A DNA stretch of 54,756 nt from an uncultured Pelagibacteraceae bacterium (GTDB lineage Bacteria > Pseudomonadota > Alphaproteobacteria > Pelagibacterales > Pelagibacteraceae): positions 1 to 54,756 of the forward strand of contig CACPPH010000004.1 of NCBI GenBank assembly GCA_902635795.1, read 5' to 3'. Shown here piece by piece: positions 21,826-31,587 of this stretch. Every line of letters starts with the position of its first letter. Position 1 is the stretch's first letter. The notes beneath the pieces are model-generated. The model saw only the letters and a list, made by a program, of their open reading frames with translations, ran no database searches and had not been told where the DNA came from. Made by a program: the position numbers and the translations under genes.

Positions 21826-22371
21826 TTAAATAGGTTGGATGATCATGACCATCTGTTTACCTTCAAATTTTGGCTGACTTTCAACTTTAGCTATATCTTT
21901 TGTCTCTTGAATTATTTTTTCCATCAGTTCTTTACCCAGTTCAGTATGTTGCATCTCTCTTCCTTTAAATTTTACTGTAAATTTTACCTTATCACCTTTA
22001 ATAATAAATTTTTTTGCATTTTTAATTTTAAAATTATAATCATGTGTCTCTGTACCCGGTCTAAGCTTAATCTCTTTTAATGTAGCTGTCTTTTGTTTTT
22101 TCTTTGCTTGGTTAGCCTTTTTTTGAAGATCGTACTTATATTTTCCAATGTCCATTATCTTACAAACTGGAGGATTAGCATTTGGAGAAATTTCGATTAA
22201 ATCTAAATTTTCCATCTTAGCTAATTCTATAGCTTTAGTTAATGGCATTGAGCCTAAATTTGAACCATCATTTCCAATGACTTGAACATCAAGTGCTCTT
22301 ATACGCTCATTAGCTCTAGGACCTTGAGGCTTAGTCCTTCTATGAAAATAATTTGTTTTGGGATTTGGCAC
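21826..22371 (-). CDS. infC: Translation initiation factor IF-3 (GTG start)
   Basis: PRANERIRALDVQVIG...IVI-type IF3 fold; conserved operon context thrS-infC-rpmI-rplT. Start codon is GTG immediately after the thrS TAA. Confidence 0.95.
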   Translation of the reverse strand: MPNPKTNYFHRRTKPQGPRANERIRALDVQVIGNDGSNLGSMPLTKAIELAKMENLDLIEISPNANPPVCKIMDIGKYKYDLQKKANQAKKKQKTATLKEIKLRPGTETHDYNFKIKNAKKFIIKGDKVKFTVKFKGREMQHTELGKELMEKIIQETKDIAKVESQPKFEGKQMVMIIQPI

Positions 22372-24291
22372 TTAATTTAATGGCAGCTTATTTAGGTCTA
22401 ACATATTTTTTATAAATTTATCTCTTTTTACGATTTCTTGTTTGTCTGATCCAAGTTTTCTTACAGTCACTGTATTTTCGTTTACCTCTTTTTTCCCGCA
22501 TACAACGATGTAAGGGATTTTTGAAAGAGAGTGCTCTCTAACTTTATAGTTAATTTTTTCATTCCTTAAATCCATCTCACATTTTATACCCTCTTTAAAC
22601 AAATCTTCAAATAACTTTTTAACGTAGTTGTTGTTCTCCTCTGCAATTGGACATACTACTACTTGTGCTGGAGACAACCAAAAAGGCAATTTACCCGCAT
22701 AGTTTTCAATTAAAATACCTATAAACCTTTCCAAAGATCCAAATAGTGCTCTGTGCAACATTACTGGAACCTTTTTAGTGCCATCCTTAGATACGTAAGA
22801 TGCGCCAAGTCTATCAGGTAAGTTTAAATCAACTTGGAGTGTTCCACATTGCCAGTCTCTACCAATAGCATCTCTTAAAACGAATTCTATTTTAGGACCA
22901 TAGAAAGCTCCTTCACCTTTATTGATTGTATATTTTAATTTAGTTTTTTTTATTGCAGTTAAAAGCGCCTCTTCAGATTTATCCCAAATATTATCATCAC
23001 CGACTCTGTTAATAGGTCTGTCAGAGTATTTTAAAATTACATCTTTAAAGCCTAAATCTTTGTAAATTTCTAAAATTAAGTTAGTAACTGAGAGAGACTC
23101 ATTTGTTATTTGGTCTTCTGTACAAAATATATGAGCATCATCTTGTGTAAACGCTCTTACTCTAAGTAATCCATGAAGTGCTCCTGAGGGTTCATATCTA
23201 TGAACTTTTCCAAATTCTGAAAGTTTTAAAGGTAAATCTCTGTAACTTTTCAATCCTTGATTAAAAATTTGAACACATCCAGGGCAATTCATAGGTTTCA
23301 CAGCAAAAGTTTTCTCATCAGGTGTTTCTGAGGTGAACATGTGTTCTCCAAATTTCTCCCAGTGACCAGACTTTTCCCATAAAGTTTTATCCAAAAGTTC
23401 CGGAGTATTTATCTCTTTATACCCTGCAAGCCGCTGCTTCATTCTCATATATTCAATTAATCTTTGAAATAACAGCCAGCCTTTCTCGTGCCAAAAAACT
23501 GACCCTGGACTTTCTTCTCTAAAATGAAATAAGTCCATCTCTTTACCAAGTTTTCTGTGATCTCTTTTTTCAGCTTCTTCTAGGCGATTTAAATATTGAT
23601 CTAAATCTTTTTTTGAACTCCAGCAAGTTCCATAAATTCTTTGCAGCATTTCATTTTTTGAATCCCCTCTCCAGTAGGCTCCTGAAACCTTAGTTAATTT
23701 AAATGCCTTGCCAATTTTACTTGAGGATGCCAAATGCGGACCTCTACACAAATCATGCCAACTGTCACCATGATGATACACTGAAAGTTCCTCACCCTCG
23801 GGTATACTCTCGATTATTTCAGCTTTATATTTTTCCCCAATTTCTTTAAAATGAGCTATAGCTTTTTTTCTTTCCCAAACTTCTCTTTTTGTTTTGACAT
23901 CTCTGTCGATTATTTCTAACATTTTCTTTTCAATCTTTTTAAGATCTTCCTCAGTAAAAGGTTCTTTTCGAGCAAAATCGTAATAAAAGCCGTTATCTAT
24001 TACAGGTCCAATTGTTACCTGAGTGCCTGGGAATAATTCTTGAACTGCCATTGCCATAATATGAGCAGCATCGTGCCTAATAACTTCTAATCCCTCTTTA
24101 TCTTTTGAAGTAATTATTCTAACTTTGGAATCATTGATAATTTCATGACTTAGATCTTTAAGTTCTCCATTAACTTCCATGATAAGAGCTAATTTTTCCA
24201 AGGATTTGCTAATTTTTTTTATTAACTCAAATCCGTTTATCGACTTATTAAAAGATATTTTTTTTCCGTCTAGTAGTTGAACTTGAGGCAT
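22372..24291 (-). CDS. thrS: Threonine--tRNA ligase
   Basis: N-terminal TGS domain, HHDAAHIMAMA-like editing domain, class II core (MNCPGCVQIF, GLLRVRAFTQDDAHIF). Confidence 0.97.
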   Translation of the reverse strand: MPQVQLLDGKKISFNKSINGFELIKKISKSLEKLALIMEVNGELKDLSHEIINDSKVRIITSKDKEGLEVIRHDAAHIMAMAVQELFPGTQVTIGPVIDNGFYYDFARKEPFTEEDLKKIEKKMLEIIDRDVKTKREVWERKKAIAHFKEIGEKYKAEIIESIPEGEELSVYHHGDSWHDLCRGPHLASSSKIGKAFKLTKVSGAYWRGDSKNEMLQRIYGTCWSSKKDLDQYLNRLEEAEKRDHRKLGKEMDLFHFREESPGSVFWHEKGWLLFQRLIEYMRMKQRLAGYKEINTPELLDKTLWEKSGHWEKFGEHMFTSETPDEKTFAVKPMNCPGCVQIFNQGLKSYRDLPLKLSEFGKVHRYEPSGALHGLLRVRAFTQDDAHIFCTEDQITNESLSVTNLILEIYKDLGFKDVILKYSDRPINRVGDDNIWDKSEEALLTAIKKTKLKYTINKGEGAFYGPKIEFVLRDAIGRDWQCGTLQVDLNLPDRLGASYVSKDGTKKVPVMLHRALFGSLERFIGILIENYAGKLPFWLSPAQVVVCPIAEENNNYVKKLFEDLFKEGIKCEMDLRNEKINYKVREHSLSKIPYIVVCGKKEVNENTVTVRKLGSDKQEIVKRDKFIKNMLDLNKLPLN

Positions 24292-25448
24292 TATTTGTTT
24301 AACAATTTTTTATATTCTCTCAAATTTGAATCACACATTACTTCAACGTCAAATTTTTTAGTTATGTTTTTTCTACCTTCGTTTCCCATTAATTTCAACT
24401 CTTCTTGACTTAATTGAATAACAGTATTTAAATTTTTAGCAAGATCTCTTGGATCGTCATGTTTATATAAAAAACCTGATTTTTTATTCAAAATCGTTTC
24501 TTTTGATCCCCCTAAATTGCTAGCTATTATTGGTTTTCCCATAGATTGAGACTCAACAGAAACTCTTCCAAACGCTTCTGGTTCAATTGATGCCGATACT
24601 ATTACATCAGCCAGGGAGTATGCTAGGGGCATTTCTTTACAATGATTTATAAACTTAATCTTTTTTGTTAAGCTATACCTTTCTACCAAACTAAAAAGTT
24701 TTTTACTATAAACTTTTCTTCCTTGATCAGAACCTAACATAATAGCTTGAAAGTTAGTAATGTTATAATCCTCTATCAAAATATTCAATGACTCAATAAA
24801 TTTTTCTTGTCCTTTCCAATACGTTAATCTACCAGGCATTAAAATGGTAAATTTATTTGGCTCTAAACTCCATTCTTTTTTTAATTTTTCCTGTTTTAAA
24901 ATTGAAATATTTTTTTGATTAAAATAATCAATATTTATTCCCCTGAAAATTACCCTTAATTTTTTCTTTTTACTTAAGTATTCGCTATAATTATCATTAA
25001 TATGTCCAAATATGAAATTTGAACCTGCTATTGTTAGTTTCGATCTTAACATTACGCTGTTATAAAACTTTTTGAATTTATTTTTAAAATTGTATGTCCC
25101 GTGAAATGTTGTAACAAATATGGTGTTAGTTATTAAACATGCCAAATAGCATGACCAAGCTGGTGCTCTACTCCTAGCATGTACAATGTTTATTTTTTTT
25201 ATCAATATTAAAAAAGATATAAGAATAATATTTAAAAATATCACTATTGGATTTTTAGAATGCACAGGAATTTTAAATACACCAACTTTGTTTTTCTTAA
25301 CAAATTTGAGTAATTCTCCGCCAGAAGTTGCAATATATGAACCACAATCTTTTTCTGCTAAGTAGTGAGCTATGTCGTAACAACCAGTTTCAGCGCCCCC
25401 ATAACCTAGTTTGGGTATCACTTGCAAAACATTTATTTTAGTAGTCAT
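24291..25448 (-). CDS. Glycosyltransferase family 4
   Basis: VLQVIPKLGYGGAETGCYDIAHYL; MPGRLTYWKGQEKFIESL; EAFGRVSVESQSMGKPIIASNLGG. Confidence 0.87.
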   Translation of the reverse strand: MTTKINVLQVIPKLGYGGAETGCYDIAHYLAEKDCGSYIATSGGELLKFVKKNKVGVFKIPVHSKNPIVIFLNIILISFLILIKKINIVHARSRAPAWSCYLACLITNTIFVTTFHGTYNFKNKFKKFYNSVMLRSKLTIAGSNFIFGHINDNYSEYLSKKKKLRVIFRGINIDYFNQKNISILKQEKLKKEWSLEPNKFTILMPGRLTYWKGQEKFIESLNILIEDYNITNFQAIMLGSDQGRKVYSKKLFSLVERYSLTKKIKFINHCKEMPLAYSLADVIVSASIEPEAFGRVSVESQSMGKPIIASNLGGSKETILNKKSGFLYKHDDPRDLAKNLNTVIQLSQEELKLMGNEGRKNITKKFDVEVMCDSNLREYKKLLNK

Positions 25449-25486
25449 ATTTAATAATATATAATAACAAATTAAGAGGTCCTTAT

Positions 25487-26242
25487 ATGAAAAAATTTAA
25501 ATTTTTAAAATTCTCAAAGACAAAAAAGCTAAGGTATTGGGATAATTACTTTAAAGAAAAACTGTATTTAGTTTTTTTGCCAGGCTTTATGTCTGATATA
25601 GAGGGAAAAAAGCCTAAGGCTCTCATTAAATTTGCAAAACTATATAAATTGGGGTTTTTGACTTTAGAGTACTCCGGGCATGGAAAATCATCAGGAATTT
25701 TTACTAAAGGAAATATTTCTATTTGGACAGAAGATGCTAAGAAAATGATAAAAAAAATTGTTAGAAAAAATAATTTTATTCTAATTGGATCAAGCATGGG
25801 AGCTTGGATTGCTATTAATCAGTTTAAATATTTTAAATCAAAAATAAAAGGTTTTATAGGTATTGGCGCAGCACCTGAGTTTTTAACAAGACTAATGTGG
25901 AAAAAATTTCCAAAAAAAATTAAAAATGAAATTAAGAGAAAAGGTAAAGCAACAGTTGTTAATGATGGATCCGAATTCCCTATTTCTTATCAATTAATTA
26001 AAGATGGAAGAAGTAATAAAGTTTTTAGAAAAAAAATTAATTATAAAATTCCTGTTACAATGGTGCATGGAACTAAGGATAAAGCAGTGCCTGTTTCTTC
26101 ATCCAGGTTAACTCTTTCAATTTTTAAAAAATCAAAAAAAAGGTTAGTATTAATCAAAAACGGTGATCACAGTTTATCAAGCAATAATCATTTAAAGATA
26201 ATTTTAAAAGAATTAAAAAGAATTATTAAAAATCTTGTTTAA
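25487..26242 (+). CDS. Alpha/beta hydrolase
   Basis: FLPGFMSDIEGKK, GSSMGAWIA nucleophile elbow, VHGTKDKAVPVSSS, NGDHSLS; SD aagagg upstream. Confidence 0.82.
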   Translation: MKKFKFLKFSKTKKLRYWDNYFKEKLYLVFLPGFMSDIEGKKPKALIKFAKLYKLGFLTLEYSGHGKSSGIFTKGNISIWTEDAKKMIKKIVRKNNFILIGSSMGAWIAINQFKYFKSKIKGFIGIGAAPEFLTRLMWKKFPKKIKNEIKRKGKATVVNDGSEFPISYQLIKDGRSNKVFRKKINYKIPVTMVHGTKDKAVPVSSSRLTLSIFKKSKKRLVLIKNGDHSLSSNNHLKIILKELKRIIKNLV

Positions 26243-27091
26243 ACCTTCTTTATAGGTAGGATACTTAAATTTATAGTTAAAAAGTTTTTTGATTTTTTTA
26301 TTATCAACTTTTTTTGAGTCTCTATAAAAATTTTTTAACATTTCGCTGTTTAATTGATCTATTGTTATAGGTTTCGGTTCCTCTAAACTTAACAACTTTG
26401 CTCCAAAAGCTGCCACCTCTTTTTGAGATGCTGGTAAGTCATCACAAATGTTATAGGTTTCTCCACTCTTAAAATTTGTGAGAGATGCAAAGAGAATATT
26501 TGCAATGTCCTCTAGGTGAACTCTAGAAAAAAAATGATTTTTTTTATCTACTATTTGAATTTTTCTGTCTTGTAATCTCTTTAAAATATTAAATTGATTT
26601 GAATAAATTCCAGCTAGCCTGAAAATTTGAAGAGGTAAATTATATTTTGTTGCTAATTCTTTCCAAGAATTTTCAGCATTTAATCTGTCTTTACCATTTG
26701 GTGAAGTAGGTTTAGTGATACTTTTTTCATTAACCCATCTTCCATTATGATCTCCGTAAACGCTAGTAGCAGATAGATAGGTTATCCATTTGCTTTTTTT
26801 GATTTTTGTAAGATAACTTTTAAAATTTTTTAAAACAATATCTTTACCCTCTATTGGTGGGATTGAAATTAAAATGTAATTCGCCTCTAGAAGATTTGTA
26901 CTTAATTTTTTATCAAATTCTCCATTATTAAATAGATAGGAATTAATTTTAAGATTATTAAGTTTTATTTGGTGAGTGTCTTGTCTGGATGTAATAGTTA
27001 ACTCAAATTTTCTTTTCTCAAAAATTAACTTATTTATAAAACTTTCGGCAACTTGTCCAAAACCAAAACAAAAGATATTGATCTTTTCCAT
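26213..27091 (-). CDS. NAD-dependent epimerase/SDR family protein (YeeZ-like)
   Basis: INIFCFGFGQVAESFINKL; YLSATSVYGDHNGRWVNE; FSRVHLEDIANIL; 3' end overlaps the convergent hydrolase by 30 nt. Confidence 0.75.
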   Translation of the reverse strand: MEKINIFCFGFGQVAESFINKLIFEKRKFELTITSRQDTHQIKLNNLKINSYLFNNGEFDKKLSTNLLEANYILISIPPIEGKDIVLKNFKSYLTKIKKSKWITYLSATSVYGDHNGRWVNEKSITKPTSPNGKDRLNAENSWKELATKYNLPLQIFRLAGIYSNQFNILKRLQDRKIQIVDKKNHFFSRVHLEDIANILFASLTNFKSGETYNICDDLPASQKEVAAFGAKLLSLEEPKPITIDQLNSEMLKNFYRDSKKVDNKKIKKLFNYKFKYPTYKEGLNKIFNNSF

Positions 27092-30000
27092 TAACCCGCT
27101 TTCTTCACATACGCTTTTAAACTAATTGGATTATCTAATTTGTCTAGCATTTCGATTGGGCATACTTGTTTGAAATTTTTTAAATTAGTCTCAAAATTAT
27201 CTAATATCTTTTTTGCCTTTTTGGAATTAGTGCTTAATTGGAAATTCTTAATATTTTCTTTTAGAAAATTTTTCCAATAGTCAGTTTCAACTGATTGCCA
27301 AATGATAGATGCAGGATTAGCAAAATTTTCAAAATTATTTTTTTCATCGTATACAAATGCCATACCACCTGTCATTCCAGCTCCAAAATTGTCTCCAACA
27401 GATCCTAAAATAATTGCAGTCCCGCCAGTCATATACTCACATCCGTGGGCGCCACAGCCTTCAACTACTGCAAAACTTCCAGAATTTCTTACTGCAAATC
27501 TCTCACCAGCTTGACCAGAAGCATAGAGTTTTCCTGATGTGGCACCATACAGAACTGTATTACCAATAATAGTATTTTGGTCTGAAATCAAATCACTTTT
27601 TTGAGATGGCTTTACAATTATTTTTCCCCCAGACAATCCTTTGCCAACATAATCATTACAGTCACCCTCAACTGTTAAGGTAATTCCTTTTGTCAGAAAT
27701 GCGCCTAGTGACTGTCCAGCAGACCCGATCAAGTTGATATTTATAGTTTCATCGTTAAGTTTGTTATTTCCATATTTTTTATAAATGTGATGTGAAAGCC
27801 TCGTTCCAACAGATCTGAATGTGTTCTCTATTTCGTATTCAAAACTATTTTTATCTGAAGAATTAATTTTGTCTTTGATATCACTCCAAATTTTTTCATC
27901 CAAAGTTTCTGGAACTCTATTTATATGATTATCTTTACAATATCTCAAATTCTCCCCTGGATCAGCTTGAACTAATAATGGATTTAAATCTAAATCATCT
28001 AAATTCGATGCGCCTTTATTAACTTGAGTTAATAAATCTGTCCGACCAATTATTTCATTTACAGATTTAAAACCTAAAGAAGCTAAAATTTCTCTTACTT
28101 CTAACGCAACAAATTTAAACAAATTCACAACTTTTTCTGGTGTGCCCGTAAATTTTTCTCGTAACGAAATATCTTGACTGCATACTCCAACTGGACATGT
28201 ATTTGAATGACACTGTCTTACCATGATACATCCCATTGCTACTAAAGAGGATGTACCCATACCATATTCTTCAGCTCCCATCATTGCAGCTATCACAACA
28301 TCTCTACCAGTTTTTAGTCCTCCATCGGTTCTGAGAGTTATATTATGTCTTAAATTATTAAGCGTTAAAATTTGGTTTGCCTCTGTTAATCCCATCTCCC
28401 AAGGTATCCCAGCATATTTTATGCTTGTTTGAGGACTTGCCCCAGTACCTCCAGAATGACCAGAAATTAATATTATATCCGCTTTAGCTTTTGCTACTCC
28501 AGCTGCAATGGTTCCTATCCCTGTTGACGCAACAAGCTTTACTCCTACTCTTGCCTTAGGATTTATTTGTTTTAAATCGTAAATCAACTGAGCTAAATCC
28601 TCAATAGAGTATATGTCGTGATGAGGAGGAGGTGAAATTAAAGTTACCCCAGGAGTCGAGTGTCTTAGTCTTGCTATTTCATCTGTCACTTTGAAGCCTG
28701 GAAGTTGACCGCCCTCTCCCGGTTTTGCTCCCTGGGCGATCTTTATCTCTATTTCATTTGCATTATTTAAATAATCTACTGTCACTCCAAATCTAGCTGA
28801 AGCTATCTGTTTCACTCTTGAGTTAGCACTGTCTCCATTAGGTAAAATTTTAAATCTTTTTGCATCTTCACCACCTTCACCACTACACGAGGCTCCTTTT
28901 ATTCTATTCATACCAGTTGCTAAAGTTTCGTGAGCTTCAGCAGACAAAGCTCCGTGAGACATACTGCCACTTCCAAATCTTTTAAGAATATTTTCAATTG
29001 GCTCAACCTCGCTAATATCTACAGCTTTTTTGGTTTTTTTAAATTCAATTAAATCTCTTAAATTAATTGGTGGTAAACTATGAATACCTTGAGAATATTT
29101 TTTGTACTGTTCATATGAGCCTGACCCAACAGCATTCTGAAGTAAGTGAATTAATCTTCCTTGATATTGATGATCCTCCCCACTTTTCCTGTATCTGTAA
29201 AGACCTCCAATAGGTAACGTGAAGATATTTTTTGCGTTAAACTTATTATGAAGCTGTTTGATTTTTTTCTCAATTCCAATGATCCCAATGCCTGAAATTC
29301 TTGAAGACATTCCTGGAAAATAGTCTGAAACAATAGCTCTACTTAATCCAACGGCCTCAAAATTACACCCTCCTCTATATGAGCTTATTACAGATATTCC
29401 CATCTTAGACATTATTTTTAACAAACCTGCATCTATTGATTTCTTAAATTTCACTACACAACTCTCAAAGTCAGATTTTCCAAACAATTTTTTTTCAAAT
29501 CTCTGGTAGATACTATCAATTGCTAAATATGGATTTACAGTCGTTGCACCTACACCAATTAATATTGCAAAAGAATGGGTGTCAAGCGCATCAGAGCACT
29601 CAACGTTTAAAGAGCAATAACCACGTAAACCAAGTTTAACTAAGTGAGAGTGAACAGCTCCTACAATCAAAATACTTGGAATGCTAGCTTTTTGGTCTGT
29701 AATATTTCTATCAGATAAAATTAAACAAGTGCTTCCTTCTCTTACCGAAGTTTCTGCTTCTTCTCTAATCGCTTCAATTCTTTCTTTCAAAGATGAAGAA
29801 ATTTCAAAAGTACAGTCAATTACTTTTGTTTTTTTTGAGAAAAATTTTTTAAATTTTTTAAACTGTGAATTTGTGATTATAGGACTATCTAAAACGTAAA
29901 TATTTTCTTCAGTTAAGTTATCAAAATCTAGGATATTCCCCAGATTTCCAAATCTAGTTTTTAAACTCATTACTTTATTTTCTCTTAAAGAATCAATAGG

Positions 30001-31587
30001 TGGGTTAGTAACTTGGCTAAAATTTTGCCTAAAATAATGAGACACAGGCCTATAATGGCTGGATAATACAGCAACAGGAGTATCGTCTCCCATTGAGCCT
30101 GAGGCTTCTTTACCTTCTTCAGCCATGGGATGCAAGATTAACTCTAGATCTTCTACACTCAAACCTGATAAATATTGTCTCTTTCTGAGTGCATCCCCTG
30201 TATAGTTAGGCTTTTCATTTTCACCTGAAATTTTTTTATCTAAATCAATAATTTGTTTACTATATTTTTTGTAATCTTTTGCTAATAAATCTTTTATTTC
30301 TTTATCTTTAAATAATTTACCTTTTTTTAAATCAATAGCTATTATCTGGCCGGGCCCTAGTTTACCTTTCTCAATAATTTTTTCCTCTGGAATTTTTATC
30401 ATTCCCGTTTCCGAACCCGCAAAAAATAAATCATCAGAGGTTATACTGTACCTTAATGGCCTCAAACCGTTTCGATCTGAGGATGCTAAGACCCACTTTG
30501 CATCTGTGGCACAAATTGCAGCTGGACCATCCCATGGTTCAATGGTGCTATTCAAAAAATTGAATAAATCTTGGTGGTTTTTTGGAACAGTTTTACTTCT
30601 TTTTGACCAAGCATCGGGTATCATCATTAATTTGATTAAGGGGGCTAACTTACCTGAATGCACTAGTAGTTCAAAAACATTGTCCAGAGCGCCGGAGTCT
30701 GATGAACTTCTTATCACCGGTTTAAGATCTTTTACGTTTTTAAACAAAGAACTTGACATATCTTGTTCATGAATTTTCATCCAGTTAATGTTACCTTTTA
30801 AAGTATTAATTTCTCCGTTGTGAGCTAATGTTCTGAAAGGCTGAGCTAGATCCCAGCTTGGAAAGGTATTTGTTGAATACCTTTGATGAAAAACTGCAAA
30901 TCTCGAAGTTAATTTTTCATCGTTTAAATCAGTATAAAACTCAGACAACATTTCTGCCAGAAACATGCCTTTGTATACAATTGACCTTGAGCTGAAAGAG
31001 CAAATGTAAAATTCTTTTAATTGACTGTCTCTAGCTATCTTTTCAATTTTTTTTCTAGTTTCAAACAAATCCCTTTCAAGATCATTTGTTTTCAAATTTT
31101 CATTTTTTTTGAACATAACCTGGGCTATTTCAGGACGGCTTTGTTCAGCAGTTTTTCCAAGCACTTTAGGGTTAATTGGAACTTGCCTCCATCCATAAAT
31201 GTAATAATTAGCTTTAAGCAATGCTGACTCGATAATTTCTCTGCATTTTTCTTGATCCGAATAATCTGTCCTTGGAAGAAAGACCATGCCAACACAAATC
31301 CTTTTTTGTTCATCTAGTGTGTGGCCTGTATTTAAAATTTTTTCTTTGAAAAAATCAGGAGCAATCTCAATTTGAATTCCTGCTCCATCTCCAGATTTGC
31401 CATCTGCATCCACTGCTCCTCTGTGCCAAATAGCTTTTAAAGCTTCAATTCCATATTCAACTACTTTTCTTGTTTTTTTTCCATTAGTAGATGCGATTAA
31501 ACCTACACCACATGCATCGTGTTCCATCTCGTTTTTGTAGTTATGTGTCTTTTCTAAAAGTAATTTATTTTTTTTGTAATTATTCAT
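27091..31587 (-). CDS. gltB: Glutamate synthase large subunit
   Basis: 1498 aa; N-terminal class II amidotransferase (CGVGLIAS), FMN domain and GXGXG C-terminal domain. Confidence 0.96.
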   Translation of the reverse strand: MNNYKKNKLLLEKTHNYKNEMEHDACGVGLIASTNGKKTRKVVEYGIEALKAIWHRGAVDADGKSGDGAGIQIEIAPDFFKEKILNTGHTLDEQKRICVGMVFLPRTDYSDQEKCREIIESALLKANYYIYGWRQVPINPKVLGKTAEQSRPEIAQVMFKKNENLKTNDLERDLFETRKKIEKIARDSQLKEFYICSFSSRSIVYKGMFLAEMLSEFYTDLNDEKLTSRFAVFHQRYSTNTFPSWDLAQPFRTLAHNGEINTLKGNINWMKIHEQDMSSSLFKNVKDLKPVIRSSSDSGALDNVFELLVHSGKLAPLIKLMMIPDAWSKRSKTVPKNHQDLFNFLNSTIEPWDGPAAICATDAKWVLASSDRNGLRPLRYSITSDDLFFAGSETGMIKIPEEKIIEKGKLGPGQIIAIDLKKGKLFKDKEIKDLLAKDYKKYSKQIIDLDKKISGENEKPNYTGDALRKRQYLSGLSVEDLELILHPMAEEGKEASGSMGDDTPVAVLSSHYRPVSHYFRQNFSQVTNPPIDSLRENKVMSLKTRFGNLGNILDFDNLTEENIYVLDSPIITNSQFKKFKKFFSKKTKVIDCTFEISSSLKERIEAIREEAETSVREGSTCLILSDRNITDQKASIPSILIVGAVHSHLVKLGLRGYCSLNVECSDALDTHSFAILIGVGATTVNPYLAIDSIYQRFEKKLFGKSDFESCVVKFKKSIDAGLLKIMSKMGISVISSYRGGCNFEAVGLSRAIVSDYFPGMSSRISGIGIIGIEKKIKQLHNKFNAKNIFTLPIGGLYRYRKSGEDHQYQGRLIHLLQNAVGSGSYEQYKKYSQGIHSLPPINLRDLIEFKKTKKAVDISEVEPIENILKRFGSGSMSHGALSAEAHETLATGMNRIKGASCSGEGGEDAKRFKILPNGDSANSRVKQIASARFGVTVDYLNNANEIEIKIAQGAKPGEGGQLPGFKVTDEIARLRHSTPGVTLISPPPHHDIYSIEDLAQLIYDLKQINPKARVGVKLVASTGIGTIAAGVAKAKADIILISGHSGGTGASPQTSIKYAGIPWEMGLTEANQILTLNNLRHNITLRTDGGLKTGRDVVIAAMMGAEEYGMGTSSLVAMGCIMVRQCHSNTCPVGVCSQDISLREKFTGTPEKVVNLFKFVALEVREILASLGFKSVNEIIGRTDLLTQVNKGASNLDDLDLNPLLVQADPGENLRYCKDNHINRVPETLDEKIWSDIKDKINSSDKNSFEYEIENTFRSVGTRLSHHIYKKYGNNKLNDETININLIGSAGQSLGAFLTKGITLTVEGDCNDYVGKGLSGGKIIVKPSQKSDLISDQNTIIGNTVLYGATSGKLYASGQAGERFAVRNSGSFAVVEGCGAHGCEYMTGGTAIILGSVGDNFGAGMTGGMAFVYDEKNNFENFANPASIIWQSVETDYWKNFLKENIKNFQLSTNSKKAKKILDNFETNLKNFKQVCPIEMLDKLDNPISLKAYVKKAG

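Noticed and set aside
15878-25448. thrS-infC-rpmI-rplT-pheS-pheT-lepA order as a novel operon
   Set aside because: The thrS-to-pheT order is a widely conserved translation operon; only the infC start/spacing is separately notable.
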